Below are positions 35,997 to 44,803 of a stretch of 64,000 nucleotides of DNA, one piece after another (the stretch's first letter is position 1; the number at the start of each line of letters is the position of its first letter). This stretch comes from Hymenobacter sp. HSC-4F20 (GTDB taxonomy: Bacteria > Bacteroidota > Bacteroidia > Cytophagales > Hymenobacteraceae): contig NZ_JAHZTD010000004.1 of NCBI RefSeq assembly GCF_019599275.1, forward strand, positions 408,940 through 472,939, written 5' to 3'. A model generated the notes under the pieces. It was not told the DNA's origin. It searched no databases and saw nothing but the letters and a program-made list of their open reading frames with translations. Made by a program: the position numbers and the translations under genes.

Positions 35997-37031
35997 TTAC
36001 AAGGACGCGAGGCTATGATTGATCTGCCGCACTAGGCCCGGCCCTTCGTAAATAAAGCCGGAATACAGCTGTACCAAGGCGGCCCCCGCCGCCAGCTTTT
36101 CCTGCGCATCACGCGCGGAGTGAATTCCGCCCACCCCAATGATGGGCAACTGTCCCCGGCTGCGCTGGCTTAGGTACCGGATTACTTCGGTGGCCCGCCG
36201 GCGCAGGGGGCGGCCACTGAGCCCACCGGCTCCCAGCGCTTCTACCGCGGCGGCAGGGGTAGTCAGGTCCGCCCGGCTGATGGTGGTATTGGTGGCTACC
36301 AGGCCGCTCAGCTCTGTTTCGCGGGCAATAAGCAGAATGTCGTCGAGTTGCGAGTCGGTCAGGTCAGGCGCTATCTTCAGGAGTAGGGGCCGCGGCGTGG
36401 GTAGCATCTGGTTGCGCTCCTGCACCTGCTGGAGCAGGGCAATCAGGGGCTCCCGTTCCTGCAACTGCCGCAGATTGGGCGTGTTGGGCGAAGAAACATT
36501 GACCACGAAGTAATCCACTACCTCATGCAGGGCTTCCACGCAGGCTACGTAGTCCTGGGCAGCCAGCTCGTTGGGCGTATCCTTGTTCTTTCCAATGTTG
36601 CCCCCAATGATGAGGCCGTGGGTGCGGCGCTGCCGCAGGCGCACGGCCGCCGCCTCGGCTCCGGCATTGTTGAAGCCCATGCGGTTTACCAGCGCCTCAT
36701 CCTGGGGTAGCCGAAACAAGCGCGGCTGTGGATTGCCCGGCTGGGGCCGGGGCGTGACGGTACCAATTTCCACAAACCCAAACCCCAGGGCCCCTAGCTC
36801 ATCCGTCAGCTCGGCATTTTTGTCGAAGCCCGCCGCCAGCCCCACTGGGTTGCGGAACGGTAGCCCGAACACCTCCCGCTCCAGGCTCGGATGCTGGTAG
36901 TCATAGAGGCCACGCAGCACGGCAGGCATGCCCGGCAGACGGTAGGCCCGCCTCAGGTTATTAAACACCAAATGGTGAGCTTCTTCCGCATCAAGCCGAA
37001 AGAACAGGGGTTTGAGCAGCGCTTTATACAT
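35997..37031 (-). CDS. pyrD: Dihydroorotate dehydrogenase (quinone), class 2
   Basis: A 344-aa membrane-associated flavoenzyme that oxidises dihydroorotate to orotate in pyrimidine synthesis, passing electrons to quinone. The N-terminal helix ALLKPLFFRLDAEEAHH marks class 2. Signatures: NPVGLAAGFDKNAE, VEIGTVTPRPQPGNPQPRLF, NRMGFNNAG and VVNVSSPNTPNLR with the catalytic Ser, ending with a flavin-binding GGIHSARDA. ATG 37031 is at the family start; the frame stays open 75 nt further upstream. Confidence 0.95.
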   Translation of the reverse strand: MYKALLKPLFFRLDAEEAHHLVFNNLRRAYRLPGMPAVLRGLYDYQHPSLEREVFGLPFRNPVGLAAGFDKNAELTDELGALGFGFVEIGTVTPRPQPGNPQPRLFRLPQDEALVNRMGFNNAGAEAAAVRLRQRRTHGLIIGGNIGKNKDTPNELAAQDYVACVEALHEVVDYFVVNVSSPNTPNLRQLQEREPLIALLQQVQERNQMLPTPRPLLLKIAPDLTDSQLDDILLIARETELSGLVATNTTISRADLTTPAAAVEALGAGGLSGRPLRRRATEVIRYLSQRSRGQLPIIGVGGIHSARDAQEKLAAGAALVQLYSGFIYEGPGLVRQINHSLASL

Positions 37032-37142
37032 GGCGCTGCAAAGGTGGTAAAATTGTGAGATGGTAGGATGGCGAAACCGTAAGTTTACAGCTCTGTCTGC
37101 GCGCAATTACGGCAGTTAACCAGCAAGCTCACTAGTTCACTG

Positions 37143-38681
37143 CTACCCCGCCCAGCCTTCCCGGTCCAGGCTACGGTACTGGATGGCCTCTGCCAAGTGC
37201 TGAATCTGAATTTCCTCAGTGCCAGCCAGGTCGGCAATAGTGCGCGCTACTTTCAGAATCCGGTCGTAGGCCCGCGCCGAAAGGCCCAGGCGCTCCATGG
37301 CAGTTTTGAGCAGGGTTAGGCCGGCCTGGTTTACGCGGCAGATGTCCTTGACCATCTGGGAGGGCATCATGGCGTTGGAGTGAATATCGGGGAAGGCGCG
37401 GAACCGCTCGGCTTGGCGCTGCCGGGCCTGCTCTACCCGCTCCTGAATGGAGCGGCTATCCTCGGAGCGGCGCGTTTCCGTCATCTGGTCGAACGTAACG
37501 GGGGTTACCTCCACGTGCAGGTCAATGCGGTCCAGCAAGGGGCCGCTTACCTTGTTGAGGTAGCGCTGTACTACCCCGGGGCCGCACACGCACTCCTTCT
37601 CCGGGTGGTTGTAGTAACCGCAGGGGCAGGGGTTCATGCTGGCAATGAGCATGAAGTTGGCTGGGAAATCAATGCTGACCTTGGCCCGCGAAATGCTGAC
37701 GCGGCGCTCCTCCAGGGGCTGGCGCATTACCTCCAGCACCGTGCGCTTAAATTCCGGCAGCTCATCCAGAAACAGTACTCCGTTGTGCGCCAGCGAGATT
37801 TCACCCGGCTGCGGATTACCCCCGCCGCCTACCAGCGCCACGTCCGAAATAGTATGATGCGGAGCCCGGAACGGGCGGGTGTTAAGCAGCGAAGCATCGG
37901 CGCCCAGCTTGCCGGCCACCGAATGTATCTTGGTGGTTTCCAGGGCTTCCTGCATGTTCAGGGCCGGCAGGATGCTGGGCAGGCGCTTGGCCAGCATGGT
38001 TTTGCCTGCGCCGGGCGGCCCAATCATGATGACGTTGTGCCCGCCGGCCGCCGCAATTTCCAGGGCCCGCTTGATGTTCTCCTGGCCCTGTACGTCGGCA
38101 AAATCGGCGGCGTACTGGTTGGCTGTGTGCTGAAACACGTCCCGCGTGTCAACTACCAATGGCGTAATCTGCACCCGACCTTCCAGGAAATCCACGGCCT
38201 CTTGCATCGTGTCCACCGGAATGACGTCAAGGTTGTTGACGATGGCCGCTTCCTGGGCATTGCCACGGGGAAGGATAAACCCCTTGAAGCCCTCCTTGCG
38301 CGCCTGGATGGCAATGGGCAGCACCCCGCGCACTGGCCGCAGCTCCCCATCCAGGGCCAGTTCACCCATAATGATGTACTCGCCCAGCTTTTCGGTGGTA
38401 AGCTGCTGGGAAGCGTGCAGAATCCCCACGGCAATGGGCAGGTCGTAGGCCGAGCCCTCCTTGCGGATGTCGGCCGGGGCCATGTTCACCACCACTTTCG
38501 TGCGCGGCATGCGGTAGCCCCGAAACTTCAGGGCCGCCTCCACTCGCTGCTGGCTTTCCTTGATGGCATTATCCGGCAGGCCTACCACGAAAAATCCGGT
38601 GCCCTGTGATACAACTACTTCAATGGTAATGGTATAAGCGTTAACCCCTTGCACGGCCGAGCCGAAGGTTTTGGTAAGCAT
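37143..38681 (-). CDS. YifB/ComM family Mg-chelatase-like AAA ATPase
   Basis: A 512-aa protein. It contains an N-terminal Lon-type ChlI domain (VVNMAPADIRKEGSAYDLPI), a Walker A GPPGAGKTML, Walker B LFLDELPEF, the Mg-chelatase-like hallmark SMNPCPCGYYNHPEKECVCG and a C-terminal domain (AYDRILKVARTIADL). Related ComM is a helicase that extends heteroduplex DNA during natural transformation; whether this copy does so is unknown. It is encoded alone. Confidence 0.92.
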   Translation of the reverse strand: MLTKTFGSAVQGVNAYTITIEVVVSQGTGFFVVGLPDNAIKESQQRVEAALKFRGYRMPRTKVVVNMAPADIRKEGSAYDLPIAVGILHASQQLTTEKLGEYIIMGELALDGELRPVRGVLPIAIQARKEGFKGFILPRGNAQEAAIVNNLDVIPVDTMQEAVDFLEGRVQITPLVVDTRDVFQHTANQYAADFADVQGQENIKRALEIAAAGGHNVIMIGPPGAGKTMLAKRLPSILPALNMQEALETTKIHSVAGKLGADASLLNTRPFRAPHHTISDVALVGGGGNPQPGEISLAHNGVLFLDELPEFKRTVLEVMRQPLEERRVSISRAKVSIDFPANFMLIASMNPCPCGYYNHPEKECVCGPGVVQRYLNKVSGPLLDRIDLHVEVTPVTFDQMTETRRSEDSRSIQERVEQARQRQAERFRAFPDIHSNAMMPSQMVKDICRVNQAGLTLLKTAMERLGLSARAYDRILKVARTIADLAGTEEIQIQHLAEAIQYRSLDREGWAG

Positions 38682-38740
38682 AGATGGAACGGTGGGAATG
38701 TATAAACGATACGAGTATGAAGGTACTACGCCGAAAGGTT

Positions 38741-39055
38741 TTAATCGTAAGCCGCTACCTCTATTTCTGGTAGAGAAACCACATTGCCGCTGGCATCTGT
38801 CTTAACCCCGCTCACATACTTTTGATGCAGAACCAGCCACACCCTTCCGGCAAGCTGCACACGTAATGTACCTCGTGTCTGAAGCTGTAATGCCAGAGAT
38901 AAGCAGTAATAGGCCTCCCGACTACACACGCCGCAAAGCTGCCGGAAGAGGATAGGGCCGCCACCGCTTTGGCCGAGCAGCGTAGCAGCGAGGTAGCCTG
39001 CTCCGCTACTGCCTGCTGGTACAGCGCGTCCAGGGCCTTTTCCTTTAGGTCATAG
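38741..39055 (-). pseudogene. Possible frameshifted gene remnant between gmhA and yifB
   Basis: On the minus strand, one frame reads FYDLKEKALDALYQQAVAEQ and continues through ATSLLRCSAKAVAALSSSG, but has no start. After a frame change near 38935 a second frame runs to a stop at 38741: REAYYCLSLALQLQTRGTLR, VQLAGRVWLVLHQKY, SGNVVSLPEIEVAAYD. Together they would be a ~105-residue protein of unknown family, so this may be a decaying gene or simply noncoding sequence. No homologue is recognised. The whole gap 38682-39072 (390 nt) holds nothing else. Confidence 0.3.
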
Positions 39056-39072
39056 AACCGGTGAGAAGCAGC

Positions 39073-39660
39073 TTAGGCTACCAGCTGCTCAATGAGCAGA
39101 ATCATGATGTGGATGGCCTTGATGTGGATTTCCTGAATCCGGTCGGCATACCCAGAGTGCGGGGCCCGGATTTCCACGTTGCTGAGCCCGGCCAGCTGGC
39201 CGCCGTCCTTGCCCGTCAGGCTTACCACCTGCATCCCCACCGTGCGGGCAGCTTCGGCGGCCCGCAAAATGTTAGGCGAGTTGCCACTGGTGCTGATGGC
39301 CAGTAGCACGTCGCCGGGGCGGCCCAAGGCTTCCACAAAGCGGCTGAACACGTAGTCGTACCCGAAATCATTAGCCACGCAGCTCATGTGCGAGGCTTCG
39401 GTGAGGGCAATAGCAGCTAGTGCACGGCGGTCCTGGCGGTAACGGCCGCTAAGCTCCTCGGCAAAGTGCTGGGCATCGCAGAGCGAGCCGCCATTGCCAC
39501 AGGTCAGGATTTTGCCGCCCTGCTGGAGGGTAGCGGCCATCAGTCGGGCAGCCTGCTCAATGGCGCGGAGCTGGGCGGGGTCCTGCAGAAAACGGTCGAG
39601 CACCGACTGCGCCTCGGTCAGCTCAGCCCGGATAAGGTCGGAAAGCGGAAGAGAATTCAC
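39073..39660 (-). CDS. gmhA: Phosphoheptose isomerase (SIS domain)
   Basis: A 195-aa SIS-domain enzyme of the GmhA family converting sedoheptulose 7-phosphate to D-glycero-D-manno-heptose 7-phosphate for LPS core synthesis. Signatures: ILTCGNGGSLCDAQHFAEELSGRY, FVEALGRPGDVLLAISTSGNSPNIL and VVSLTGKDGGQLAG. It starts with GTG, and a -7 box TATCTTTG lies exactly 4 nt before it. The substrate is inferred from the family. Confidence 0.9.
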   Translation of the reverse strand: MNSLPLSDLIRAELTEAQSVLDRFLQDPAQLRAIEQAARLMAATLQQGGKILTCGNGGSLCDAQHFAEELSGRYRQDRRALAAIALTEASHMSCVANDFGYDYVFSRFVEALGRPGDVLLAISTSGNSPNILRAAEAARTVGMQVVSLTGKDGGQLAGLSNVEIRAPHSGYADRIQEIHIKAIHIMILLIEQLVA

Positions 39661-39664
39661 GCCC

Positions 39665-39672
39665 CAAAGATA
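39665..39672 (-). promoter_or_regulatory. -7 box immediately before gmhA
   Basis: TATCTTTG on the minus strand, 4 nt upstream of the GTG start, implying a leaderless or near-leaderless transcript. No clear -33 element was found. Confidence 0.5.
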
Positions 39673-40110
39673 CTACGCCGGCCGACTCGGCGCATCGGGC
39701 GGAATGGTAGAGCTGGGCGCGCTGCTCAGGGTAGGGTTTTGGGGCGGAAACGCGGGGCGCGACTCGTTATCGGGGTAGGTAGTAGTGCCTGTGCGGGGTG
39801 CCCCGGGGACGCCTCGCTCCGCCGTAACGCGCTGCTCCATCTGATAATCGTAGAGGCGGGCTTTCAGCTCATTAATCTTCAGTTCCCGGGCCGTCACTTC
39901 GCGGCGCAGCAGTACGCTGTCTACGTTTTCAGTAATCAGCTGCAGCCCTAGCAGCACTACCGCCGCTATCAACAGCCCAAAGTACAACGCTTCCGGAGTG
40001 CCGGCCATGCCCACAAAGCTGGCCCGCACGGAAGGCAGAAGCAGCACCAGCAGCGCCAGCAGCAAAAACACCATTACCAGAATTGTAACCAGACGTTTGA
40101 GAGCAAGCAT
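39673..40110 (-). CDS. Small membrane protein with two helices and a Pro-rich tail
   Basis: A 145-aa protein. Two adjacent hydrophobic helices (ILVMVFLLLALLVLLLP and ALYFGLLIAAVVLLGLQL) are followed by a charged coiled-coil-like segment (LRREVTARELKINELKARLY) and a disordered Pro/Ser-rich C-terminus ending PPDAPSRPA. I do not recognise the family. The topology suggests a membrane-anchored scaffold or spacer protein. It shares the minus strand with gmhA, starting 12 nt upstream. Confidence 0.7.
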   Translation of the reverse strand: MLALKRLVTILVMVFLLLALLVLLLPSVRASFVGMAGTPEALYFGLLIAAVVLLGLQLITENVDSVLLRREVTARELKINELKARLYDYQMEQRVTAERGVPGAPRTGTTTYPDNESRPAFPPQNPTLSSAPSSTIPPDAPSRPA

Positions 40111-40362
40111 GGGTGTAACAGGTTGTAATGGAGTACAGGATTAGCCCTCATACGGGCGAGTTCCATTCGCGGACTAAATATAGGTTTTTAGCAATGGAAA
40201 TTGGATGAGCGGTTGAGCTCAGGGGCTGGAGCCGTTGGTACCGGTAAAAACAGGCCCCCTACTCTGCCGTTGCGGAGCGAGCAAGAGAAGAGGAGCCCAC
40301 TGCTAAAGCTAGGCCTTTCTCCCGCGTACCTTCTCTTCACCGCGGCCCACACGGCGGCTGCT

Positions 40363-42210
40363 TTAAGCCAGAGCCGCGTTGGTGGTTTGCATCAGGCTCA
40401 GGCGCTGGTAGAGGCCACCAGGGCGCCGCTGCAGCTCCTCATGGGTGCCGCGCTCCACAATGCGGCCATGCTGAAGCACAATAATCTCGTCGGCGTGCTG
40501 CACGGTGCTCAGGCGGTGGGCAATAACCAGGGAAGTGCGGTTCTGCATCAGGCGCGTCAGGGCTTCCTGCACCAGTTTCTCGCTTTCCGTATCCAGGGCT
40601 GAGGTAGCCTCATCCAGAATCAGGATGGGTGGGTTGCGCAGAATGGCCCGGGCGATGCTGAGGCGCTGGCGCTGCCCCCCCGAAAGCCGGCTGCCCCGGT
40701 CACCGATTACCGTCTGGTAGCCTTCGGGCGCGGCCATAATGAAGTCGTGGGCGTTGGCAATGCGGGCGGCTTCCATCACCTCCTGCTCGGTGGCCTCGGT
40801 ATTGAAGCGGATGTTGTTGAAGATGGTGTCGTTGAACAGAATGCTTTCTTGGGTGACGATGCCCATCTGGTCGCGCACGGAGTGAATGGTGCAGTCGCGC
40901 ACGTCGTGGCCGTCGATGAGGAGCTGCCCGCCGGTGGGGTCGTAGAAACGGGGCAGGAGGTCGGCCAGCGTGCTTTTGCCGCCCCCGCTGGGGCCCACCA
41001 GGGCCACCGTTTTGCCCTTCGGAATGGTCAGGTTGATATCCTGGAGTACGGGCGTATCGCCGTAGCTGAACTGCAGGTTGCGCAGCTCAATCTGCTGCCT
41101 AAAGGGAGGTAGCACCTGTGCGCCGGGCTTGTCCCGAATGATGGGTTCGGTGTCAATTATGCTCAGCACCCGCTCGCCGGCCACCAGTCCGCGCTGGATG
41201 TTGCCAAACGATGAGGATAGGGCCTTAGCCGGCGTGAGCACCTGCGAGAATAGAGCTACGTAGCCAAGAAACGTTTCGCCATCGAGACCAGACTGACCAC
41301 CCAATACGAGGATGCCGCCGAAATACATTAATCCCGCTACCACTGACACGCCCGCAAATTCTGAGAAGGGCGAGGCCAGGTCGCGGGTGTTATCAATGGC
41401 GCGGGAGGTGCGAGCGTACTGGTCGTTCTGGTCCTCAAACTTGCCTTTGATGTAGTCCTGGGCATTGAACGCCTTGATAACCCGGATGCCGCCCAGGGTT
41501 TCATCAATTACTGAGAGCATACTGCCCAGCGTACTCTGGCTCTGCTTAGCTTGGGTGCGCAGCCGCTTAGCAATAGTGGCTATAATACCTCCTGAAATAG
41601 GTAGCAGAACCAAGGTAAACAGCGTAAGCGGTGTGGAAATGTGAAACAACACCGCGAAGTAAGCAATGATTGTAAGCGGCTCTTTAATAACGGCCGTCAT
41701 AGTATTGACCACGGACGTTTCTACCTCTTGGACATCAGCAGTAAAGCGCGACATTAAGTCGCCCTTTCGCTCTCCGCCAAAAAAGCTCAACTGCAGACTG
41801 ATGATGCGGTGGTATAAATCACGGCGCAGATTGCGGATAACGCGGGCGCGCACCGTAGCCAGTAAGCGTAAGCTCAGGTAGCGAAACACGTTACTTAATA
41901 GTACTGACATCACTACCACCCCACATACGAAGGCCAGTGCCCCCAGCTTGCCACGCTGCTCCAGTACCTGGGCAAAGAAGTAATTGAATGTGTCCGTTAC
42001 CCATTGGATTGTAGGCACAAAATCCGGGATACGGCTGGGTGCTTTGAGCGGTACCTTATCCGTTTTATCGAACAGCACTCTCATCAGCGGAATGATGAGG
42101 GTAAAATTACCGATGCTGAAAAAGATAGTCAGCACGGTGTACAGCAAGTATTGGGGCAGAAATACGGCCCACGGCCGGGCGTACTGCAGAATGCGGAGGT
42201 AGGTCTTCAT
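40363..42210 (-). CDS. MsbA-like ABC transporter, fused permease and ATPase
   Basis: A 615-aa half transporter. Five to six transmembrane helices occupy ~15-330. The nucleotide-binding domain has Walker A GPSGGGKSTL (~400), Q-loop GIVTQESILFN, signature LSGGQRQRLSIARAIL (~505), Walker B ILILDEATSALD and H-loop VIAHRLSTVQ. Such exporters form homodimers and flip lipids, typically lipid A, or export drugs. It starts with ATG; a promoter (TTTG, 18 nt, TACCTTTG) sits upstream. No partner subunit is adjacent. Confidence 0.93.
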   Translation of the reverse strand: MKTYLRILQYARPWAVFLPQYLLYTVLTIFFSIGNFTLIIPLMRVLFDKTDKVPLKAPSRIPDFVPTIQWVTDTFNYFFAQVLEQRGKLGALAFVCGVVVMSVLLSNVFRYLSLRLLATVRARVIRNLRRDLYHRIISLQLSFFGGERKGDLMSRFTADVQEVETSVVNTMTAVIKEPLTIIAYFAVLFHISTPLTLFTLVLLPISGGIIATIAKRLRTQAKQSQSTLGSMLSVIDETLGGIRVIKAFNAQDYIKGKFEDQNDQYARTSRAIDNTRDLASPFSEFAGVSVVAGLMYFGGILVLGGQSGLDGETFLGYVALFSQVLTPAKALSSSFGNIQRGLVAGERVLSIIDTEPIIRDKPGAQVLPPFRQQIELRNLQFSYGDTPVLQDINLTIPKGKTVALVGPSGGGKSTLADLLPRFYDPTGGQLLIDGHDVRDCTIHSVRDQMGIVTQESILFNDTIFNNIRFNTEATEQEVMEAARIANAHDFIMAAPEGYQTVIGDRGSRLSGGQRQRLSIARAILRNPPILILDEATSALDTESEKLVQEALTRLMQNRTSLVIAHRLSTVQHADEIIVLQHGRIVERGTHEELQRRPGGLYQRLSLMQTTNAALA

Positions 42211-42218
42211 CGGAAAGA

Positions 42219-42248
42219 CAAAGGTATGGCATTCAGTGTGGCTCCAAA
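42219..42248 (-). promoter_or_regulatory. Promoter of the MsbA-like gene
   Basis: On the minus strand: TTTG (42248-42245), an 18-nt spacer, TACCTTTG (42226-42219). The start codon follows after 8 nt, so the 5' leader would be only a few nucleotides. Confidence 0.6.
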
Positions 42249-42319
42249 CGGTGCAGAGCCGGACAGCCTCCTGCGGCGGGAAGCCTACCGCTAGGGGGCA
42301 CCAAATGCCCTACCCCTTG

Positions 42320-42363
42320 CAAAAGCCAAAAGCCGTGTCTCCATTTCCGGAGCAGGGCTTTTG
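42320..42363 (-). terminator. Terminator after the 119-aa gene
   Basis: CAAAAGCC (42320-42327) pairs with GGCTTTTG (42356-42363) on the minus strand, 31 nt after the stop at 42395. The loop is long (~28 nt). Confidence 0.55.
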
Positions 42364-42394
42364 TGCGAGTTACCTCAAGTATAGGACGGAAGTC

Positions 42395-42754
42395 TTATTC
42401 GGCTTTGAATACGCCTACCACCTCAATCTGGCCCATGATATTCTGGTTGAATTCTGCCAGTTCCTCGGCCGGCACCCAAAGCTCGTCGTGCTCAGGGCCG
42501 CCTACGTTCTGCACCGGAAACTGCGCCGCATAGTCGGCATCCACGGCAAAGCGTAGCACGTAGCCCACGCCGTAGTACGGTACGTTCCAGTCGCGGGCAA
42601 TCTGGGCGGCGTACAACTCATTCAGTACAGGGTAAAAGATGGGCTGCTCCGGCAGGCGGGGCGGAAACGCCAGCCACCCGGAAGCAGCAATCAAATCCAG
42701 CTCCGCCTGATTTACGGGGCGGTAGAGGAGCAAGGCAGCGGGTTCGTGGCGCAT
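42395..42754 (-). CDS. Hypothetical protein (ADP-ribosylation/crystallin J1-labelled family)
   Basis: A 119-aa soluble protein: LLYRPVNQAELDLIAASGW, LPEQPIFYPVLNELYAAQIA, then FPVQNVGGPEHDELWVPAEE and LAEFNQNIMGQIEVVGVF. This pattern is common in bacterial proteins labelled ADP-ribosylation/crystallin J1, without evidence for such activity. It is likely a small beta-rich enzyme or binding protein; its role is unknown. It lies 39 nt downstream of the Wzi-like gene on the same strand and may be co-transcribed. Confidence 0.75.
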   Translation of the reverse strand: MRHEPAALLLYRPVNQAELDLIAASGWLAFPPRLPEQPIFYPVLNELYAAQIARDWNVPYYGVGYVLRFAVDADYAAQFPVQNVGGPEHDELWVPAEELAEFNQNIMGQIEVVGVFKAE

Positions 42755-42793
42755 AAGGAGGGTAGGAAAGTAGCTGCTGCTGCCGAAGGGCGG

Positions 42794-44683
42794 TTAAAAC
42801 TCGTGCAGGCGCTGGGCAAGGTTCCAGCGCAGGGACACGGAGGCCAGGGCATCGGTGCCGGCGGTGGCGTAGGGTACGGGCAGCTCCAGGGTGCGGTGGC
42901 GCAGAATAAACTTGCCGTCGAGCCAGAGGTTGTGGGCCGCCTGCCAAGAGGCCGTGAAGTCGCCGTGGAAGAGGTAGGAGTTCACGCCCGAGCCCACGTA
43001 AAAGCCGTACTCGCGCACCTGCCCGCTGCTGTCGCGAGGGCGCTCATCGTAGGGCAGCAGCACATTGGAGCCGTAGTTCTGGCCCGCGGGGTCTAGGCCC
43101 TGCTTCACGAAAAAGCCCTTGGCTACCACGTTCAGGCGGGGTAGGGGCTGGTAGCTGGCAATGCCAATCAGTTCCCAGAGGTTGGCGCCCATGGGGTGAG
43201 CCAGGGGCTGGGCCGCGTGCTGGTAGTCGCGGTACTTGTCGAGGGCTTGGTAGGTGTAGGGGCGGATGAAGTTGAATTCGCCCTGCAGGTCGAAGTTCCG
43301 GATGCCGGCCACGTCGATGTACTTGGCGCCGAGCTGAATGGCCTGCTTGTTGCCGCGCCAGCCGTTGCCGGCCCGAATTTCGCTGAGCACGAACTCATCC
43401 AGCACCAGCTGGCCGTAGAGCTGCACGCGCTTCCACAGATTCCACTTGAAATCCAGGCCCAGCAGGGCGTTGCCATCGGAGGAACCGGTGCTCTGCTCAA
43501 TGGTGCGGTAGAAGATGATAGGGTTCAGGTACTGAATATCGAAGGTATTGCGCCGCTGCACCCGCACCTGCCCGTTGCTAATCACCGAGTCCCGCCGCGA
43601 GGAGGCCGACAGTACGCTTTCAAAGATGCCGATGTTGAGGTTGGGCAGCACATCAAGGCTCAGGTGATGCAGGGCCAGAAACTTCCGGTCGTAGGAGGCG
43701 TCCAGGTTGCCGGGGTCGGTGATAAGCTGGGCAAACAGGTTCTGGTACTGAAATTTCCAAATGCGGGTCTGGGCCTTCAGAAACAGGTAGGGGGAGGAGT
43801 AGTCCGACAGAATCAGGCTGCGGTAGCCGTTGCCAATCTGGTTCCGGTCGTGGCCCAGCTGCAGATTCACGTGCTTGCCGGCGGCGTAGGTGAGGTAGCC
43901 GCGGGCCGAGAGGAAGTCGTACTGACCAGCCTGGTTTTTAAATGGCTTCCAGAATCCTTCGTGCGGCACAGCTTGGTCGCGCTCCACGCGCTGCTGCACG
44001 TACAGCGGCACGGCCATCTGATTATCGGCCAAAAATGTGTAGAAGCCCAGCCGCTGGTCAATGGTGCCCTCAACCTGCACGCCGCGGGTATTGAGGTAGG
44101 CGTAGCTTTTCGAGCCATCGGAGTTGCCCAGACTCAGGCCCAGCACCGGGTTCACGCGTAAGGAGAAGTCGGGCGTCTCGATGCTGTACAAATCCGAAGG
44201 GCGCTCATAGAACCGGTTGAAAATCGGTTTTTCGCGCAGGTTCACGGCCGAGTCCTGGCGGGCATTGTGCCAATTGTCGCGCAGCAGGTAACGGATGTTA
44301 AACCGATCTTGGCGCGAGAAGCCCGCCGATGAATCCTGCAGCATGCGCTCAGCCAGCCGGGCTACGGCCGCCCGGGTGTAGGGCCGCACCGCGGTGTGTG
44401 GGTCCGTGAGGGAATCGGGGCCAAATTTGATGACGTACCGATCAATCAGGCGGTATATATCGGCATCCAAGGGCACGTAGGTGGTGCCCATGGTGGTTTT
44501 AGTGGTACGCAGCGGCTGAGGCGAATCGGCGGCCGAATTGTTGGGGCGCGGCGGCTGAGGCGGCTTGTCGTAAGTCAGCCAGTTGCCTTGCCCATCGGTA
44601 GGGCGGGTAGGCGTATCCTGGGCGGCCGCGGAGGTGGCCAGCAGACCGGTAAACGCCAAGGGTAGGAGGTAGGGTTTTCTCAT
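42794..44683 (-). CDS. Wzi/RemB-like outer-membrane protein
   Basis: A 629-aa protein with signal peptide (MRKPYLLPLAFTGLLATSAAA). A helical N-terminal region follows; the C-terminal ~450 residues alternate like a large barrel (VNPVLGLSLGNSDGSKSYAYL, NLQLGHDRNQIGNGYRSLIL, ANLWELIGIASYQPLPRLN). This resembles the capsule-assembly Wzi family, and close Bacteroidota homologues are often called gliding-associated RemB. Wzi anchors capsule polysaccharide at the surface; the ligand here is unknown. It is divergent from the acetyltransferase gene. Confidence 0.8.
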   Translation of the reverse strand: MRKPYLLPLAFTGLLATSAAAQDTPTRPTDGQGNWLTYDKPPQPPRPNNSAADSPQPLRTTKTTMGTTYVPLDADIYRLIDRYVIKFGPDSLTDPHTAVRPYTRAAVARLAERMLQDSSAGFSRQDRFNIRYLLRDNWHNARQDSAVNLREKPIFNRFYERPSDLYSIETPDFSLRVNPVLGLSLGNSDGSKSYAYLNTRGVQVEGTIDQRLGFYTFLADNQMAVPLYVQQRVERDQAVPHEGFWKPFKNQAGQYDFLSARGYLTYAAGKHVNLQLGHDRNQIGNGYRSLILSDYSSPYLFLKAQTRIWKFQYQNLFAQLITDPGNLDASYDRKFLALHHLSLDVLPNLNIGIFESVLSASSRRDSVISNGQVRVQRRNTFDIQYLNPIIFYRTIEQSTGSSDGNALLGLDFKWNLWKRVQLYGQLVLDEFVLSEIRAGNGWRGNKQAIQLGAKYIDVAGIRNFDLQGEFNFIRPYTYQALDKYRDYQHAAQPLAHPMGANLWELIGIASYQPLPRLNVVAKGFFVKQGLDPAGQNYGSNVLLPYDERPRDSSGQVREYGFYVGSGVNSYLFHGDFTASWQAAHNLWLDGKFILRHRTLELPVPYATAGTDALASVSLRWNLAQRLHEF

Positions 44684-44791
44684 AAGCAGAGCCGTTTACG
44701 CCAAAGCCGGCGCGCGGGTGGGCAAACCTACGGAGTTTAGGCAGTATTGGACGAGGTAGCACGGGGTATAACGCCGCAAGTTACGCCGCAG

Positions 44792-44799
44792 TACCTTTG
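44792..44799 (+). promoter_or_regulatory. -7 box immediately before the acetyltransferase gene
   Basis: TACCTTTG with exactly 4 nt (CCTC) between it and the ATG at 44804, suggesting a leaderless transcript. No TTG is visible at the expected -33 position. Confidence 0.5.
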
Positions 44800-44803
44800 C
44801 CTC

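Noticed and set aside
37380..38609. 409-codon plus-strand frame opposite yifB
   Set aside because: YifB has Walker A/B and CPCG motifs on the minus strand; the plus frame is a shadow.
43196..44161. 321-codon plus-strand frame opposite the Wzi-like gene
   Set aside because: It is a codon-bias shadow of the Wzi-like gene, with a Val/Gly/His/Leu repetitive translation.
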